Assembly (NCBI GenBank): GCA_026002835.1
Contig: BPGC01000009.1
Coordinates: 13,218 to 77,217 of the forward strand
DNA from: Candidatus Nitrosocaldaceae archaeon
GTDB lineage: Archaea; Thermoproteota; Nitrososphaeria; Nitrososphaerales; Nitrosocaldaceae
DNA: 64,000 nucleotides
Direction: 5' to 3'
Shown: one piece after another, positions 55,547 to 64,000 of the stretch
Numbering within the stretch: position 1 is the first letter of the stretch
How the letters are laid out: each line of letters opens with the position of its first letter
The notes under the pieces: model-generated
Seen by the model: only the letters and a program-made list of their open reading frames with translations
Database searches by the model: none
What the model was told of the DNA's origin: nothing
Program-made: the position numbers and the translations under genes

Positions 55547-56540
55547 TCACCTTTATATTATCAGATGCTTGATAATAAATTTCTGTAATGTCTGGAATGT
55601 TATTGAATATATGAAGTTTATATGCTCTTTCGGCAAACTCTTCTATTGAATTGAGCATTGGATCTGAAGTAAACTCTATCCTAGATAACGATTCTTTTAT
55701 TATATCTTCGGATAGTTTCTGTTTTGCAACATCTTCTATATGTCTCTGTATTATAGGTATTGCATCATCTTTATGCGTATTTAACCATCTAGTTGTATTT
55801 ATATGAACGTCTAATATCTTTTTGATAACATTCTTATTCTCAATTAGATCATCTCTAACTACTAATAATGCACTAGCAAATCTTCTATCTGGCCATAGAT
55901 CCCGTTCGTCCAAGAATATCCTACTATTGGTATTTTTCAATAATATAGTAGCCCATGGCTCTGCAACCCATGCACCATCTATATCTTTCTTAGATAATAA
56001 TATTAGAGCTTCAGAACCTCTAACATACAATATCTCTACATTACCTCCTAACTCTTTAGGTTTTAACCCATTCTCTATTATATAAGAGCGTAATGATATA
56101 TCTTGAGTGTTACCATAATCTGGAGCAGCTAATCTAGTATTAGCTAGATCAGAGGGAGTTTCTATTGGAAGATCATCTCTAACTATGAATAATGATCCGC
56201 CACTTGCTGAACCTGCTATTATTTTTAGCATTCCATCGCTTCTAACATATCCTATTATGGTTGGTATTGGACCTACATATGCTACATCTATCCTCTTACT
56301 TATCAAAGATTGAATAGCTTCTGTTCCAGCATTAAATACCTTATATTCTACCTTATATCCCTCATCTCTCAATGCTTCATTAAAAGAGTTATTTTCTATG
56401 GCTAATATAGCTTGAGCATGATTAACATTAGGAAAATAGCCAATTCTAATTATCTTATTATCGGCTTTGCTATATGTTAAAAGTATAACTATAGTAACTA
56501 TAGTAACTATAGCAGATACCATTAGTATTATTTTTCTCAT
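55533..56540 (-). CDS. SsuA/NMT1-type ABC substrate-binding protein
   Basis: 335 residues. N-terminal membrane segment (about 5-23) without a lipobox cysteine, so it is probably held by an uncleaved anchor. IRIGYFPNVNHAQAILAIE, KRIDVAYVGPIPTIIGYV and ISKKDIDGAWVAEPWATILL-like strands match the NMT1/SsuA fold. It is the first gene of the three-gene transporter operon. The ligand cannot be read from sequence. Confidence 0.85.
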   Translation of the reverse strand: MRKIILMVSAIVTIVTIVILLTYSKADNKIIRIGYFPNVNHAQAILAIENNSFNEALRDEGYKVEYKVFNAGTEAIQSLISKRIDVAYVGPIPTIIGYVRSDGMLKIIAGSASGGSLFIVRDDLPIETPSDLANTRLAAPDYGNTQDISLRSYIIENGLKPKELGGNVEILYVRGSEALILLSKKDIDGAWVAEPWATILLKNTNSRIFLDERDLWPDRRFASALLVVRDDLIENKNVIKKILDVHINTTRWLNTHKDDAIPIIQRHIEDVAKQKLSEDIIKESLSRIEFTSDPMLNSIEEFAERAYKLHIFNNIPDITEIYYQASDNIKVNDDG

Positions 56541-56590
56541 AATCCAATAAATAAAACACCGTTATAAATATCTCTTTTAGTCTAAAATGT

Positions 56591-57328
56591 TCATTCTGGT
56601 AAGATCTCTTCTTTCATGAACTTTTCAAACTCTTTATCATGCATACTTCTTCTAGCCTCTAGTAACATAGCTGCGTCATTTCCTATAATGTATCTAAAAT
56701 CGGGTTCTTCTTCTATTAAGATCTGTTCTATTATTTTAGTTATATCTTCTGGATCTGTGCCATGCTCAGATAATATCTTTAATCCTTCTGCCATCTTCTC
56801 TATCATCTCTGAATAATGCTCATCCTCTATTTTCTTAACATTAATAGAGAAATAATCTTTAACTGCACCTACTTCTACTAGTATAATCTTTATGTTATAT
56901 GGTTCAACCTCATATCTTATAGATTCGCATAATCCTTCTAATGCAAACTGCATACTAGAATATGCAGACACCATAGGAAAACCAACCTTTCCTGCTACTG
57001 AGATTATATTTATTATCTTACCAAACTTCTGTTTCTTCATTATAGGTATTAATAACTTCATTAATTTTATAGTATTAAATAGATTTATATCAAATATTTT
57101 CTTGATATCTTTCATATCTAATCCTTCAAAAGGTGATAATATATTGTAATTATCAGTATTTATTAATGCTACTATATTACCTCTTTTACAAATATCTCTA
57201 ATATATGCGTCTATAACTCTCAAAGATTTATTTCTAATATTTATATTATATACAATATATTTATTTATAAGTATCTCAGTTATCTTTTTTGATATACTAT
57301 TAGAACCAGATACCAGTACTATATTCAT
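56591..57328 (-). CDS. degenerate SDR-fold protein
   Basis: 245 residues with SDR layout but altered active site: Ser110 (NIISVAG) and Tyr123 are present, while the Tyr-x3-Lys lysine is Gln127 (YSSMQFA). NNAG reads NTDN (57-60), and the glycine-rich loop is SGSNSISKK. It is probably not a normal oxidoreductase. Possible roles are regulation or binding of a nucleotide without catalysis. Upstream of the ABC operon on the same strand, 50 bases away. Confidence 0.65.
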   Translation of the reverse strand: MNIVLVSGSNSISKKITEILINKYIVYNINIRNKSLRVIDAYIRDICKRGNIVALINTDNYNILSPFEGLDMKDIKKIFDINLFNTIKLMKLLIPIMKKQKFGKIINIISVAGKVGFPMVSAYSSMQFALEGLCESIRYEVEPYNIKIILVEVGAVKDYFSINVKKIEDEHYSEMIEKMAEGLKILSEHGTDPEDITKIIEQILIEEEPDFRYIIGNDAAMLLEARRSMHDKEFEKFMKEEILPE

Positions 57329-57416
57329 ATAGATATAACAAGATAAATTATTAATAAATCCTTTACTAACATAAACTAATATTCATATATAGTATATGAT
57401 AAATTATATTGTTACT

Positions 57417-59072
57417 ATGACAAGCCAAGAAGTAGAGAGTTCTAAGAATGAATTAAAAAAATGGGATACATTGATACATAATGGAGTAGCATTCCCTCCA
57501 GAATATGATTATAAAGGTTTAAGTATAAAGATAAAAGATAAAAAGATAACATTAACTCCAGAACAAGAAGAGATGGCATATGCATGGGCTAAAAAGAAAG
57601 ATACTCCATATGTAAAAGATCCCGTATTCATATCAAATTTCCTTAATGATTTTCTAGCATTATTCCCAGAAGAGTTTAGAGATGCTAAGATAGAAGATAT
57701 AGATTTTAGTGAATTGTATAAAGTTGTTGAAGAAGAAAAGTTAGCAAAAGAGTCTATGAGTAAAGAAGAGAAGAAGATGTTAGCTGCTGAGAGGAAGAAG
57801 ATTAGAGAAAAGATGAAAGAGATGTATGGATGGGCTGAAGTAGACGGTAATAAATTTGAAGTAGCGAACTGGATGGTTGAACCTCCTGGATTATTCATGG
57901 GAAGAGGCGAGCATCCATTAAGAGGAAAATGGAAACCTAGAGTAAGAGCAAGTGATATAGTATTAAATCTAAGCGAAGATGCACCGGTTCCAGAGGGAGA
58001 ATGGAAAGAGATAGTTCATGATCATGAATCTATGTGGTTAGCTAAATGGATCGATAAATTAACAAAGAAAGAAAAATATGTTTGGTTATCAGATACTGCA
58101 AAATTAAGACAAGATAGAGATAAAGCAAAATATGATAAAGCTAGAGAACTTGGAAAACAGATAGATACAGTAGTTAAAAGGATCTATAAATCTATGCATA
58201 GCAAAGATAGGAAAGAGAGGATGATAGCAACTGTATGCTATCTTATCTATAAATTAGCAATGAGAGTAGGTGATGAAAAAGATCCAGATGAAGCGGATAC
58301 AGTAGGTGCATCTACATTAAGAGTAGAGCATGTAAAGTTGAATAAAGATAGTATAGAGTTCGATTTTCTAGGAAAAGATAGTGTTAGATGGCATAAGAGC
58401 ATAAAGATAGATAAAGAGAATAGAATATTGTACGAGAATCTTAAAGAGTTTATGAAAGACAAAAAAGAAGGAGAATTGATATTCTCTGATATCACATCTA
58501 GGAATGTCAACCAATTCTTAGGTAAGATAGTAAAAGGTTTGACAGCAAAGGTGTTTAGAACTTATCTAGCTAGTGATGTTGTTACTAGATATCTAGCAAC
58601 TATAGATAAAGAGTTAACAACAAGTGAATACGCTAAAATCTACCATGCAAAGATGGCTAATCTACAAGCAGCAGTAACATGTAACCATAAGAGAGCTCCT
58701 CCTAAAAATTTTGAGAATAGTTTAGAGAAGAAGAAAGCAAAGTTGGAAGAGATAGAGAAGAAATTAGAGGAATTGAAGAAGACTGAAGCGAAGACTGAGA
58801 AGCAGAAAGAAAGGTTAGAGAAAAGGTTGGCAAAGATTAAAGAAAGGTTAGAGAAGACAAAGTTCCAGATAGAGTTAGCATTAAACACTAGAGATTATAA
58901 TCTCAATACATCGTTAAGAAACTACATAGATCCCAGAATATTTAAAGCATGGTGTGATTATGAAGGTATAGATTGGACTAAACTATACTCAACATCTCTA
59001 CAGAGAAAATTCCAATGGATAAATAGATCATCATTTAAATGGGAAAGGTTAGCAAAAGAAGGTTATAAATAA
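57417..59072 (+). CDS. DNA topoisomerase IB, eukaryotic type
   Basis: 551 residues from the ATG giving MTSQEVESS (an ATG seven codons upstream is possible). WDTLIHNGVAFPPEY and the lip domains match eukaryotic Topo I. The core includes the catalytic Arg/Lys/His region (LAMRVGDEKDPDEADTVGA..LRVEH) and a long Lys/Glu coiled-coil linker (about residues 440-495). The catalytic Tyr lies in LRNYIDPRIFKAWCD (Tyr503 in this numbering). It relaxes supercoils. Topo IB is a recognised marker of Thaumarchaeota among archaea. Confidence 0.95.
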   Translation: MTSQEVESSKNELKKWDTLIHNGVAFPPEYDYKGLSIKIKDKKITLTPEQEEMAYAWAKKKDTPYVKDPVFISNFLNDFLALFPEEFRDAKIEDIDFSELYKVVEEEKLAKESMSKEEKKMLAAERKKIREKMKEMYGWAEVDGNKFEVANWMVEPPGLFMGRGEHPLRGKWKPRVRASDIVLNLSEDAPVPEGEWKEIVHDHESMWLAKWIDKLTKKEKYVWLSDTAKLRQDRDKAKYDKARELGKQIDTVVKRIYKSMHSKDRKERMIATVCYLIYKLAMRVGDEKDPDEADTVGASTLRVEHVKLNKDSIEFDFLGKDSVRWHKSIKIDKENRILYENLKEFMKDKKEGELIFSDITSRNVNQFLGKIVKGLTAKVFRTYLASDVVTRYLATIDKELTTSEYAKIYHAKMANLQAAVTCNHKRAPPKNFENSLEKKKAKLEEIEKKLEELKKTEAKTEKQKERLEKRLAKIKERLEKTKFQIELALNTRDYNLNTSLRNYIDPRIFKAWCDYEGIDWTKLYSTSLQRKFQWINRSSFKWERLAKEGYK

Positions 59073-60383
59073 TCAATATGTATCTAAATACTTCTTGATC
59101 TCCCATTCTGTAACTTGAACTTTGAATTCATCCCATTCTCTCCTCTTTATGCTAATGTATCTATCAAATAGATAGTCGCCTAACGCTTCCTTGATTATAC
59201 TATCTTTCTCCATAGCATTTAATGCTTCATATAGAGATGATGGTAGAGTATCTATATTCTTCTTAACCAAACTTAACTCATCCAATTGGTAAACATTCTC
59301 TTCTACTGGTTCTGGCGGTTCCAGATTATTCTTAATACCATCTAAACCAGCTTTAAGCATAACAGCAAATGCTAGATATGGATTACAAGTAGGATCTGGA
59401 CATCTTAACTCAATCCTAGCAGATTTAGGTTTCTGTGCAAACCATCTAGGTACTCTTATTAGTGCTGATCTATTCATGCTTGCCCATGTTACATATACTG
59501 GTGCCTCATATCCTATAACTAACCTTTTGTAAGAGTTAACTGTAGGACATAAAACTGCACATAATGCTTTTATATGCTTCATCTGTCCAGCTATGAAATT
59601 GTATGCTAATTTAGATAGTCCATAGCTATCTTTAGGATCATAAAATACATTCTCATCATCTTTGAACAAACTTTGATGTACATGTAATCCAGATCCAGGT
59701 TTATTCATCAATGGTTTTGCCATGAATGTAGCATGCATCTCATGCAACTGAGCAATCTTCTTGATTGTATACTTTAATGTTACAAGTCTATCTGCAGTTG
59801 TTAGAGCTGGTGCATAGCCAAAATCTACTTCATATTGACCAGAGCCAACTTCATGATGAGCTGCTTCTACATATATCCCGAAACTCTTTAATACAGTTAC
59901 TATATCCTTTATTACTGAAAAATTGTTTGGTGATGATAGATCAAAATAACTTACTTGATCTATTGGTATAATATTATCTTTGAATAGATAAAACTCTGGT
60001 TCTGGACCAACATTATACTCAAATCCTAATTGTTTAGCCTCTTCAACTACTCTCTTTAATGCAAGCCTTGGATCTCCTTCAAATGGTTTTCCATCTGGCC
60101 TATATATATCACATAATAATCTTGCAGTCTTTGTTCCAGATGATAGCCATGGTAATACTGAATATGTATCTGGATCTGGTTTTAAATATAGATCGCTCTC
60201 TTGTATCCTAGCAAAACCTTCTATTGAAGAACCATCAAACCATATACCACTTTTCAATGCTGTATCTAGTTGCTCTACTGGTATGATGATCTCCTTAACA
60301 ACTCCTAATAGATCTGAGAATTGAAGTGTAACAAACCTTACATCGTCTTTGCTTACTTGCTCTAATAGTTCTTGAGAATTCAT
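59073..60383 (-). CDS. glnA: glutamine synthetase, type I
   Basis: 436 residues. FSDLLGVVKEIIIP, GIWFDGSSIEGFARIQESD, GPEPEFYLF, AHHEVGSGQYEVDFGYA, FMAKPLMNKPGSGLHVHQSL and RVPRWF..KSARIELRCPDPTCNPYLAFA cover the substrate and metal sites. The C-terminal NVYQLDE lacks the NLYDLPP-type adenylylation tyrosine, suggesting a GSI-alpha enzyme not controlled by adenylylation. It assimilates ammonium into glutamine. Confidence 0.94.
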   Translation of the reverse strand: MNSQELLEQVSKDDVRFVTLQFSDLLGVVKEIIIPVEQLDTALKSGIWFDGSSIEGFARIQESDLYLKPDPDTYSVLPWLSSGTKTARLLCDIYRPDGKPFEGDPRLALKRVVEEAKQLGFEYNVGPEPEFYLFKDNIIPIDQVSYFDLSSPNNFSVIKDIVTVLKSFGIYVEAAHHEVGSGQYEVDFGYAPALTTADRLVTLKYTIKKIAQLHEMHATFMAKPLMNKPGSGLHVHQSLFKDDENVFYDPKDSYGLSKLAYNFIAGQMKHIKALCAVLCPTVNSYKRLVIGYEAPVYVTWASMNRSALIRVPRWFAQKPKSARIELRCPDPTCNPYLAFAVMLKAGLDGIKNNLEPPEPVEENVYQLDELSLVKKNIDTLPSSLYEALNAMEKDSIIKEALGDYLFDRYISIKRREWDEFKVQVTEWEIKKYLDTY

Positions 60384-60399
60384 AGATTTAATTGATCTA

Positions 60400-60414
60400 T
60401 CTTATTTAAAAATC
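60400..60414 (-). promoter_or_regulatory. putative glnA TATA box
   Basis: On the minus strand, ATTTTTAAATAAG is centred about 24 bases upstream of the glnA ATG at 60383, the leaderless spacing. The rest of the 60384-60514 gap shows nothing further. Confidence 0.35.
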
Positions 60415-60514
60415 TAATCTTTTATTATCCTTCAACTTTTGTTATATAATATAATTTATCAGTTGTAGAAAGATAGTAATAGATTTATATTCAGAGTATT
60501 TAATCTCAGATAAC

Positions 60515-60688
60515 ATGGGTGTTGATGGAGTATTTGTAGCAGGAGCATGTACTGTAGCTTTTGGAATAATACTTATAGTAATGGGTCTTATGCTACCAGA
60601 TTTCATGCCAGTCCTATGGCCTGTAGCTGTAACGTTTATAGCTTGTGGAATAGCATTAAAGGTAATCTCAGTAACGCATGCAAAATAG
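60515..60688 (+). CDS. small two-helix membrane protein
   Basis: 57 residues beginning MGVDGVFVAGACTV. Two hydrophobic helices (about 5-27 and 32-52) are separated by LPDFMP, a short Pro turn. Ends in HAK. It lies between glnA and the HExxH peptidase, on the opposite strand to both. No family recognised; the clean hydrophobic pattern supports a real gene. Confidence 0.6.
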   Translation: MGVDGVFVAGACTVAFGIILIVMGLMLPDFMPVLWPVAVTFIACGIALKVISVTHAK

Positions 60689-60691
60689 TAT

Positions 60692-61165
60692 TTATAAAAT
60701 ACCCAACTTCTTTGCAAGTTTTATTAGATCTTTCTCTGTAATCCATTCAACTTTTAGATAATCTAGCATCTCTTTCTTTGTTAAACCTAATCTCTTTGCT
60801 TCTTTGACTGTAATTCTATACGCTTCAACCTCAGTCTCTCTATCTACATAACTATAATTATCATCATAAAGTTCTTTACCTTCAAGTAGTTGTTTTATAT
60901 GAACTAACTCATGAATTATATCTAGATGAAGAGTTACATCATCAGCATATAATAGATGATTATAAGATATTATTATACTTCCATCGGTATCATCAACACG
61001 CATATAATGCTCATTATCAACTATCTTTACCTTTAATTCATCTAACACATCCTTTAATTCTTTTTTGTCATAAACCTCATATAATATCTCTTGCTCCTCT
61101 AATCCTTCAAATACATCTCTTATGTTATATGTATTAATCCTAAGCCTACGATTTGGTTTTATCAA
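60692..61165 (-). CDS. HExxH zinc peptidase, ImmA/IrrE-like
   Basis: 157 residues. HELVH at 85-89 is the HExxH zinc motif; a likely third ligand is Glu in DRETEVEAYRITV about 23 residues later. No signal peptide. Size and motif resemble ImmA/IrrE-type or SprT-like peptidases, some of which cleave regulators. It overlaps the archaeosortase-like gene by 20 bases, so both are translated from one mRNA. Confidence 0.65.
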   Translation of the reverse strand: MIKPNRRLRINTYNIRDVFEGLEEQEILYEVYDKKELKDVLDELKVKIVDNEHYMRVDDTDGSIIISYNHLLYADDVTLHLDIIHELVHIKQLLEGKELYDDNYSYVDRETEVEAYRITVKEAKRLGLTKKEMLDYLKVEWITEKDLIKLAKKLGIL

Positions 61166-62096
61166 TACTTAATCCTTCTCTTGCTTTTTTACTCTCTCTT
61201 CGCATAACTAAGAATAGATAAACTGCTAACCAAGGTAAGAACATTATCTCTCCAGCAACTGAATGAAACTCTTCAAACTCTACAGGATTAGCACTAATGG
61301 TTAATACGAACAATGATAGAGAGAATATCCTTATCATATTAACTACAAATGTTCCAACTGCTCCAATTACAAAGTATATAACCTTCCTCTTTGAGGGAAT
61401 ATTCATCTTTAATAAGAATGCTAGCATAACTAGCGTGTAGATTATCATGCTATGAACTCCAGCAGATGGCCAGAATACTTGTAAAGCCATTGAGCCTTTC
61501 TCACCATTTAATAATAATAGATTGCTATTTGCATATGCGCTTCCTATATCTAAAGTATTTATTAACCATGCATCTATTTGAAGGACATATGGTACTATGA
61601 ATTGTAATGGTCCTAGAGTATCGAATGGGAAGAATGCATCCAATGATAATATTATCGCACTTCCAACTAGATAGATTGGAGATGCTGGAGCTATTCTAAT
61701 CCATCTCTTACCAAATAGTATGAATAGCATACTAATCATGAATATTGACAATATTACAAAATCCCACATCCATATCCAACTATCTACTAGATTGACATTA
61801 TAAATTTCAGATCCATTCCTTATATAATCCCTTAATCCATAATCTAATACTGTAAAGTATGCAAATGTTAATGCTATTATCGGTATTGCAATATATAATC
61901 TCTTCCTATCAAGAGTATAATTCAAACCAACAAGTTCAGCAACTATAAATGCTAATGCAAATAAGAAACCTCCTCTTCCTTCATTCCATGACATGTTAAA
62001 AGTATCAGGTGCTATGATCAAGGTATAGATTATTGGAGATGCTAGTAATGCTATAGCTATATAGATATCATTACTCTTTAATGTTGTCTGCTCCAT
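61146..62096 (-). CDS. archaeosortase/exosortase-family protein
   Basis: 316 residues, eight or more helices. The family triad positions are visible: WPSAGVHSM (normally CSGLRS-like), NMIRIFSL with Arg256, and FHSVAGEIMF with His278. At the Cys position stands Ser211. Archaeosortases cleave C-terminal membrane tails of surface proteins and attach them to lipids. The Ser variant may be a thaumarchaeal subfamily (I recall the name thaumarchaeosortase, not checked). Probably co-transcribed with NreA upstream. Confidence 0.75.
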   Translation of the reverse strand: MEQTTLKSNDIYIAIALLASPIIYTLIIAPDTFNMSWNEGRGGFLFALAFIVAELVGLNYTLDRKRLYIAIPIIALTFAYFTVLDYGLRDYIRNGSEIYNVNLVDSWIWMWDFVILSIFMISMLFILFGKRWIRIAPASPIYLVGSAIILSLDAFFPFDTLGPLQFIVPYVLQIDAWLINTLDIGSAYANSNLLLLNGEKGSMALQVFWPSAGVHSMIIYTLVMLAFLLKMNIPSKRKVIYFVIGAVGTFVVNMIRIFSLSLFVLTISANPVEFEEFHSVAGEIMFLPWLAVYLFLVMRRESKKAREGLSIDKTKS

Positions 62097-62131
62097 ACTT
62101 ACTTAATAACTACTCTATTACATATATAGTT

Positions 62132-63343
62132 TCATAAATAGTCTATAAGCCTCTTCTGCTTAAAACTCTGAAGTATTCTGCTCTTTTCTCTCCATTTAGG
62201 TAATGGTATCGCTAAATTGCTCATAGCATAGTTTATCGCATCATCTAGATTATTAAAGATCATTGGCTTGCTATTGAACATAGCTCTTAATTGCTCTCTA
62301 ACAAACCATACGCCTATTGGTAGATTAAATCCTGGATAGATCTCTCTTAGTATCAATATGCTAGCTTCTCTCCTAATGTTATTAAGATGTTCAGCAGCAG
62401 CCAATCTTGCTGAATAGTAACAACCTCCAACATTTGCATAATGATCTATTCCCTTATAACCCTCATAATCTCCAAGGATCTCTGGTTCCCCATATGTTTG
62501 CATATTCCATGTAGTATTAGGGAACCATGCTTCTATCCATTCAAACTGCCATCTATTAGGTATCAATATAGCAACGAATACATTCATAGATGCTTTCCTA
62601 ACATATACATGATATTCATTAATAGCAGCATGTTCTTTCACCCTTTTAACTAATATCTCTGAGATTGTATCATCTATAGCTGTTATACTCCATCTAGTTG
62701 GAACTAATCTCCTCTTACTTCCTAACATCCCTATACTAAATGCCTTTATTATATTAGATAATGGTACTCTTTGATCATACAATTTGATAATAGCATTACT
62801 TGCTTTTAGATCTTTATCATACCACGCTTTCTCTATCCTCTTATCAACATTAGGATTGCTAGCATTAAATGATAATAACTTTCCAGATGGACCGAATGGA
62901 GGTGTATGTTCATTAATATATGGTTTGTTCCTAATCTTCTCTAACCTCATATCCGCATCTACTGGCTCTTTTGCGATTGCTAACTCTTGTAATTTCAAGA
63001 GTTTATTATCTGGATCTCTAGCCTTATCAATATTATATAGCATACTACCTCTAACTAAAGATAATCTGAATCTCAAGATCTCATCTAATCTAAGATTACT
63101 CCATTCCTCAGGTTTATCATATATGCTAGTATCTTCATTAATAGGAGGTAGTAATGGACCTATGTTAACCTTAGGATAGCCTATCCTTCCTACAAATACA
63201 CTTGGAGGAGTGGATCCTTCTATATCCTTATTTATAACAATATTAGGAAGATTGAATCTAATAATTATTGGACAATATGCTAAACCACAGAGCAATTTGC
63301 TACCTCTACATTCTAAACATAACGATGGAGGTATTGAAAGCAT
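62132..63343 (-). CDS. nreA: Nre-family DNA repair protein (NreA)
   Basis: 403 residues. Zinc residues Cys9, Cys12, Cys19 and Cys24 in CLECRGSKLLCGLAYC open the protein. RIGYPKVNIGPL, FGPSGKLLSFNAS and GSKRRLVPTRWSITAIDD are the family core. The C-terminus QKRLIDYL (396-403) fits a PCNA-interacting PIP box (Q-x2-L-x2-Y-L), as reported for archaeal NreA. It helps survive DNA-damaging agents. DUF99 lies 8 bases upstream in the same direction. Confidence 0.88.
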   Translation of the reverse strand: MLSIPPSLCLECRGSKLLCGLAYCPIIIRFNLPNIVINKDIEGSTPPSVFVGRIGYPKVNIGPLLPPINEDTSIYDKPEEWSNLRLDEILRFRLSLVRGSMLYNIDKARDPDNKLLKLQELAIAKEPVDADMRLEKIRNKPYINEHTPPFGPSGKLLSFNASNPNVDKRIEKAWYDKDLKASNAIIKLYDQRVPLSNIIKAFSIGMLGSKRRLVPTRWSITAIDDTISEILVKRVKEHAAINEYHVYVRKASMNVFVAILIPNRWQFEWIEAWFPNTTWNMQTYGEPEILGDYEGYKGIDHYANVGGCYYSARLAAAEHLNNIRREASILILREIYPGFNLPIGVWFVREQLRAMFNSKPMIFNNLDDAINYAMSNLAIPLPKWREKSRILQSFKQKRLIDYL

Positions 63344-63351
63344 ATATTTTA

Positions 63352-63939
63352 TTACAATTCATGTGATATGAACTTTAAGCATGCTCTAGCAATCAGTTTT
63401 GCCACTCTAATTGGTTCTGGTATTGAACCTTGTAATAAGAATTTATTTATTATCCTTCTAGAATCATCGAGATCTATTCCTTTACTTCTTATATATATAA
63501 CATATCCAGTCTTTAATAGCAATTCTTCTCTTTTACCTAATTTATGATACATTTCTAATTTTCGTTTATAATTATATGGGAATGCTCGTTTTATATGATC
63601 ATCTAAACCTTCTGATTCTTCAAATGTTAAAGCTATTATAGGTTTTTTGATATTTTTATAAACTTCTTCTATATCTATTATATTATACATGCTGATTATT
63701 AAACCGTTAAGCATTATCATATTTATATCATCTCTATTTAAATTATTGTATATTCTTATTATAGCATTTGTAGCATCATCTCCTCTAACTGTTACTGTAT
63801 CAAATATAATACCATCAATAACTAGATCACTTCTCATAACTACACCAGCTAAGATAGATTTATCTCTACTCTTCTTAAAACTCTCTGCTATTGCTAGTGC
63901 TCTAATACCTTTCTTCTCTAAATGTATCATGTTCATCAT
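63352..63939 (-). CDS. DUF99 family protein
   Basis: 195 residues, or 192 from the ATG giving MIHLEKK. GIRALAIAESF, LAGVVMRSDLVIDGIIFDTVTVRGDDAT and RPI-like PIIALTFEESEGLDDHIKRAFP match DUF99, a family related in fold to endonuclease V. Three terminal segments VAKLIARACLK are also typical. Position directly before NreA suggests a DNA repair link, by inference. Confidence 0.85.
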   Translation of the reverse strand: MMNMIHLEKKGIRALAIAESFKKSRDKSILAGVVMRSDLVIDGIIFDTVTVRGDDATNAIIRIYNNLNRDDINMIMLNGLIISMYNIIDIEEVYKNIKKPIIALTFEESEGLDDHIKRAFPYNYKRKLEMYHKLGKREELLLKTGYVIYIRSKGIDLDDSRRIINKFLLQGSIPEPIRVAKLIARACLKFISHEL

Positions 63940-64000
63940 CGATATATCTTAATAATAAGCCTATAACTAGAACAAATATTATGGTTATTATTATCCATGT
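63902..64000 (-). CDS. possible membrane protein C-terminus, cut by window edge
   Basis: The minus-strand frame is open from the window edge for 32 codons. It reads a hydrophobic helix (TIIFVLVIGLLL) then charged RYIDDEHDTFREERY and a stop. It would overlap the DUF99 start by about 29-38 bases. A helix followed by a charged tail looks real, but it may be chance. Confidence 0.35.
   Translation of the reverse strand, partial: TWIIITIIFVLVIGLLLRYIDDEHDTFREERY

Overview
The window is a stretch of an AT-rich archaeal chromosome, almost certainly from an ammonia-oxidizing archaeon (Nitrososphaeria/Thaumarchaeota). The strongest marker is an archaeal-type amoC (47646-48209). It is backed by a eukaryote-type topoisomerase IB, a CdvB/CdvC (ESCRT-III/Vps4) pair, an archaeosortase-like protein, aIF1, Sec61-beta, Taw1, isopentenyl phosphate kinase and type II IPP isomerase. 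Genes are packed tightly, with many ATGA start/stop overlaps and several convergent pairs whose 3' ends overlap. Where promoters are visible, a TATA box often sits about 25 bases before the start codon, which suggests leaderless transcripts. I cannot name the genus.

Layout. 1-8400: HAD phosphatase (cut by the window edge), membrane-anchored cupredoxin, DUF2024, a KaiC/GvpD-like ATPase, a UBP-type zinc finger, an MTHFR-like gene with two MetE-like genes, APS kinase and Taw1. 8400-13950: two MgtE half-transporters with a double PhoU-TrkA_C protein, an M20 peptidase, NIF3, a CPBP protease and aIF1. 14000-20400: zinc and CDGSH small proteins, Sec61-beta with DUF2070, an accessory pair (membrane coiled-coil protein plus Mrr-like nuclease), a C39-like/TPR protein and BirA. 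20430-22032: a decayed SdrD-like surface-protein gene. 22077-33651: DUF2203, a MenA-like prenyltransferase, a lone Dpp-type ATPase, AspRS, the leucine/isoleucine/valine genes (leuB, leuA, ilvN, ilvB, ilvE), a decayed RTX-like surface protein and citrate synthase. 33700-39230: ThiL, DUF1512, MetAP, tRNA-Pro, a decayed zinc-finger gene, tRNA-Ala with a 12-base intron and a JAMM protease. 39305-48209: one long plus-strand run of rpsB, MEMO, mevalonate kinase, IPK, Fni, prenyl synthase, GluRS, FAH, Rieske and then amoC. 48232-60383: acyl-CoA synthetase, class III cyclase, cdvB/cdvC, tRNA-Leu with intron, an SsuABC-like transporter between two SDRs, Topo IB and glutamine synthetase. 60515-64000: a small membrane protein, then a minus-strand run of DUF99, NreA, archaeosortase-like protein and an HExxH peptidase.

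How it fits together. The window holds much of branched-chain amino acid synthesis, the lower isoprenoid pathway for archaeal lipids, ammonia oxidation (one AMO subunit), nitrogen assimilation (GS), translation factors and cell division. Three genes (two surface proteins and a zinc-finger protein) are broken by stops and frameshifts while all core genes are intact. The most unusual items are the tRNA-Ala intron between positions 7 and 8, stop codons supplied by antisense tRNA T-loops, a zinc-less MetE paralogue paired with an intact one, a serine in place of the catalytic cysteine of the archaeosortase, and an SDR without its catalytic lysine. I found no CRISPR array, rRNA, insertion sequence or replication origin.
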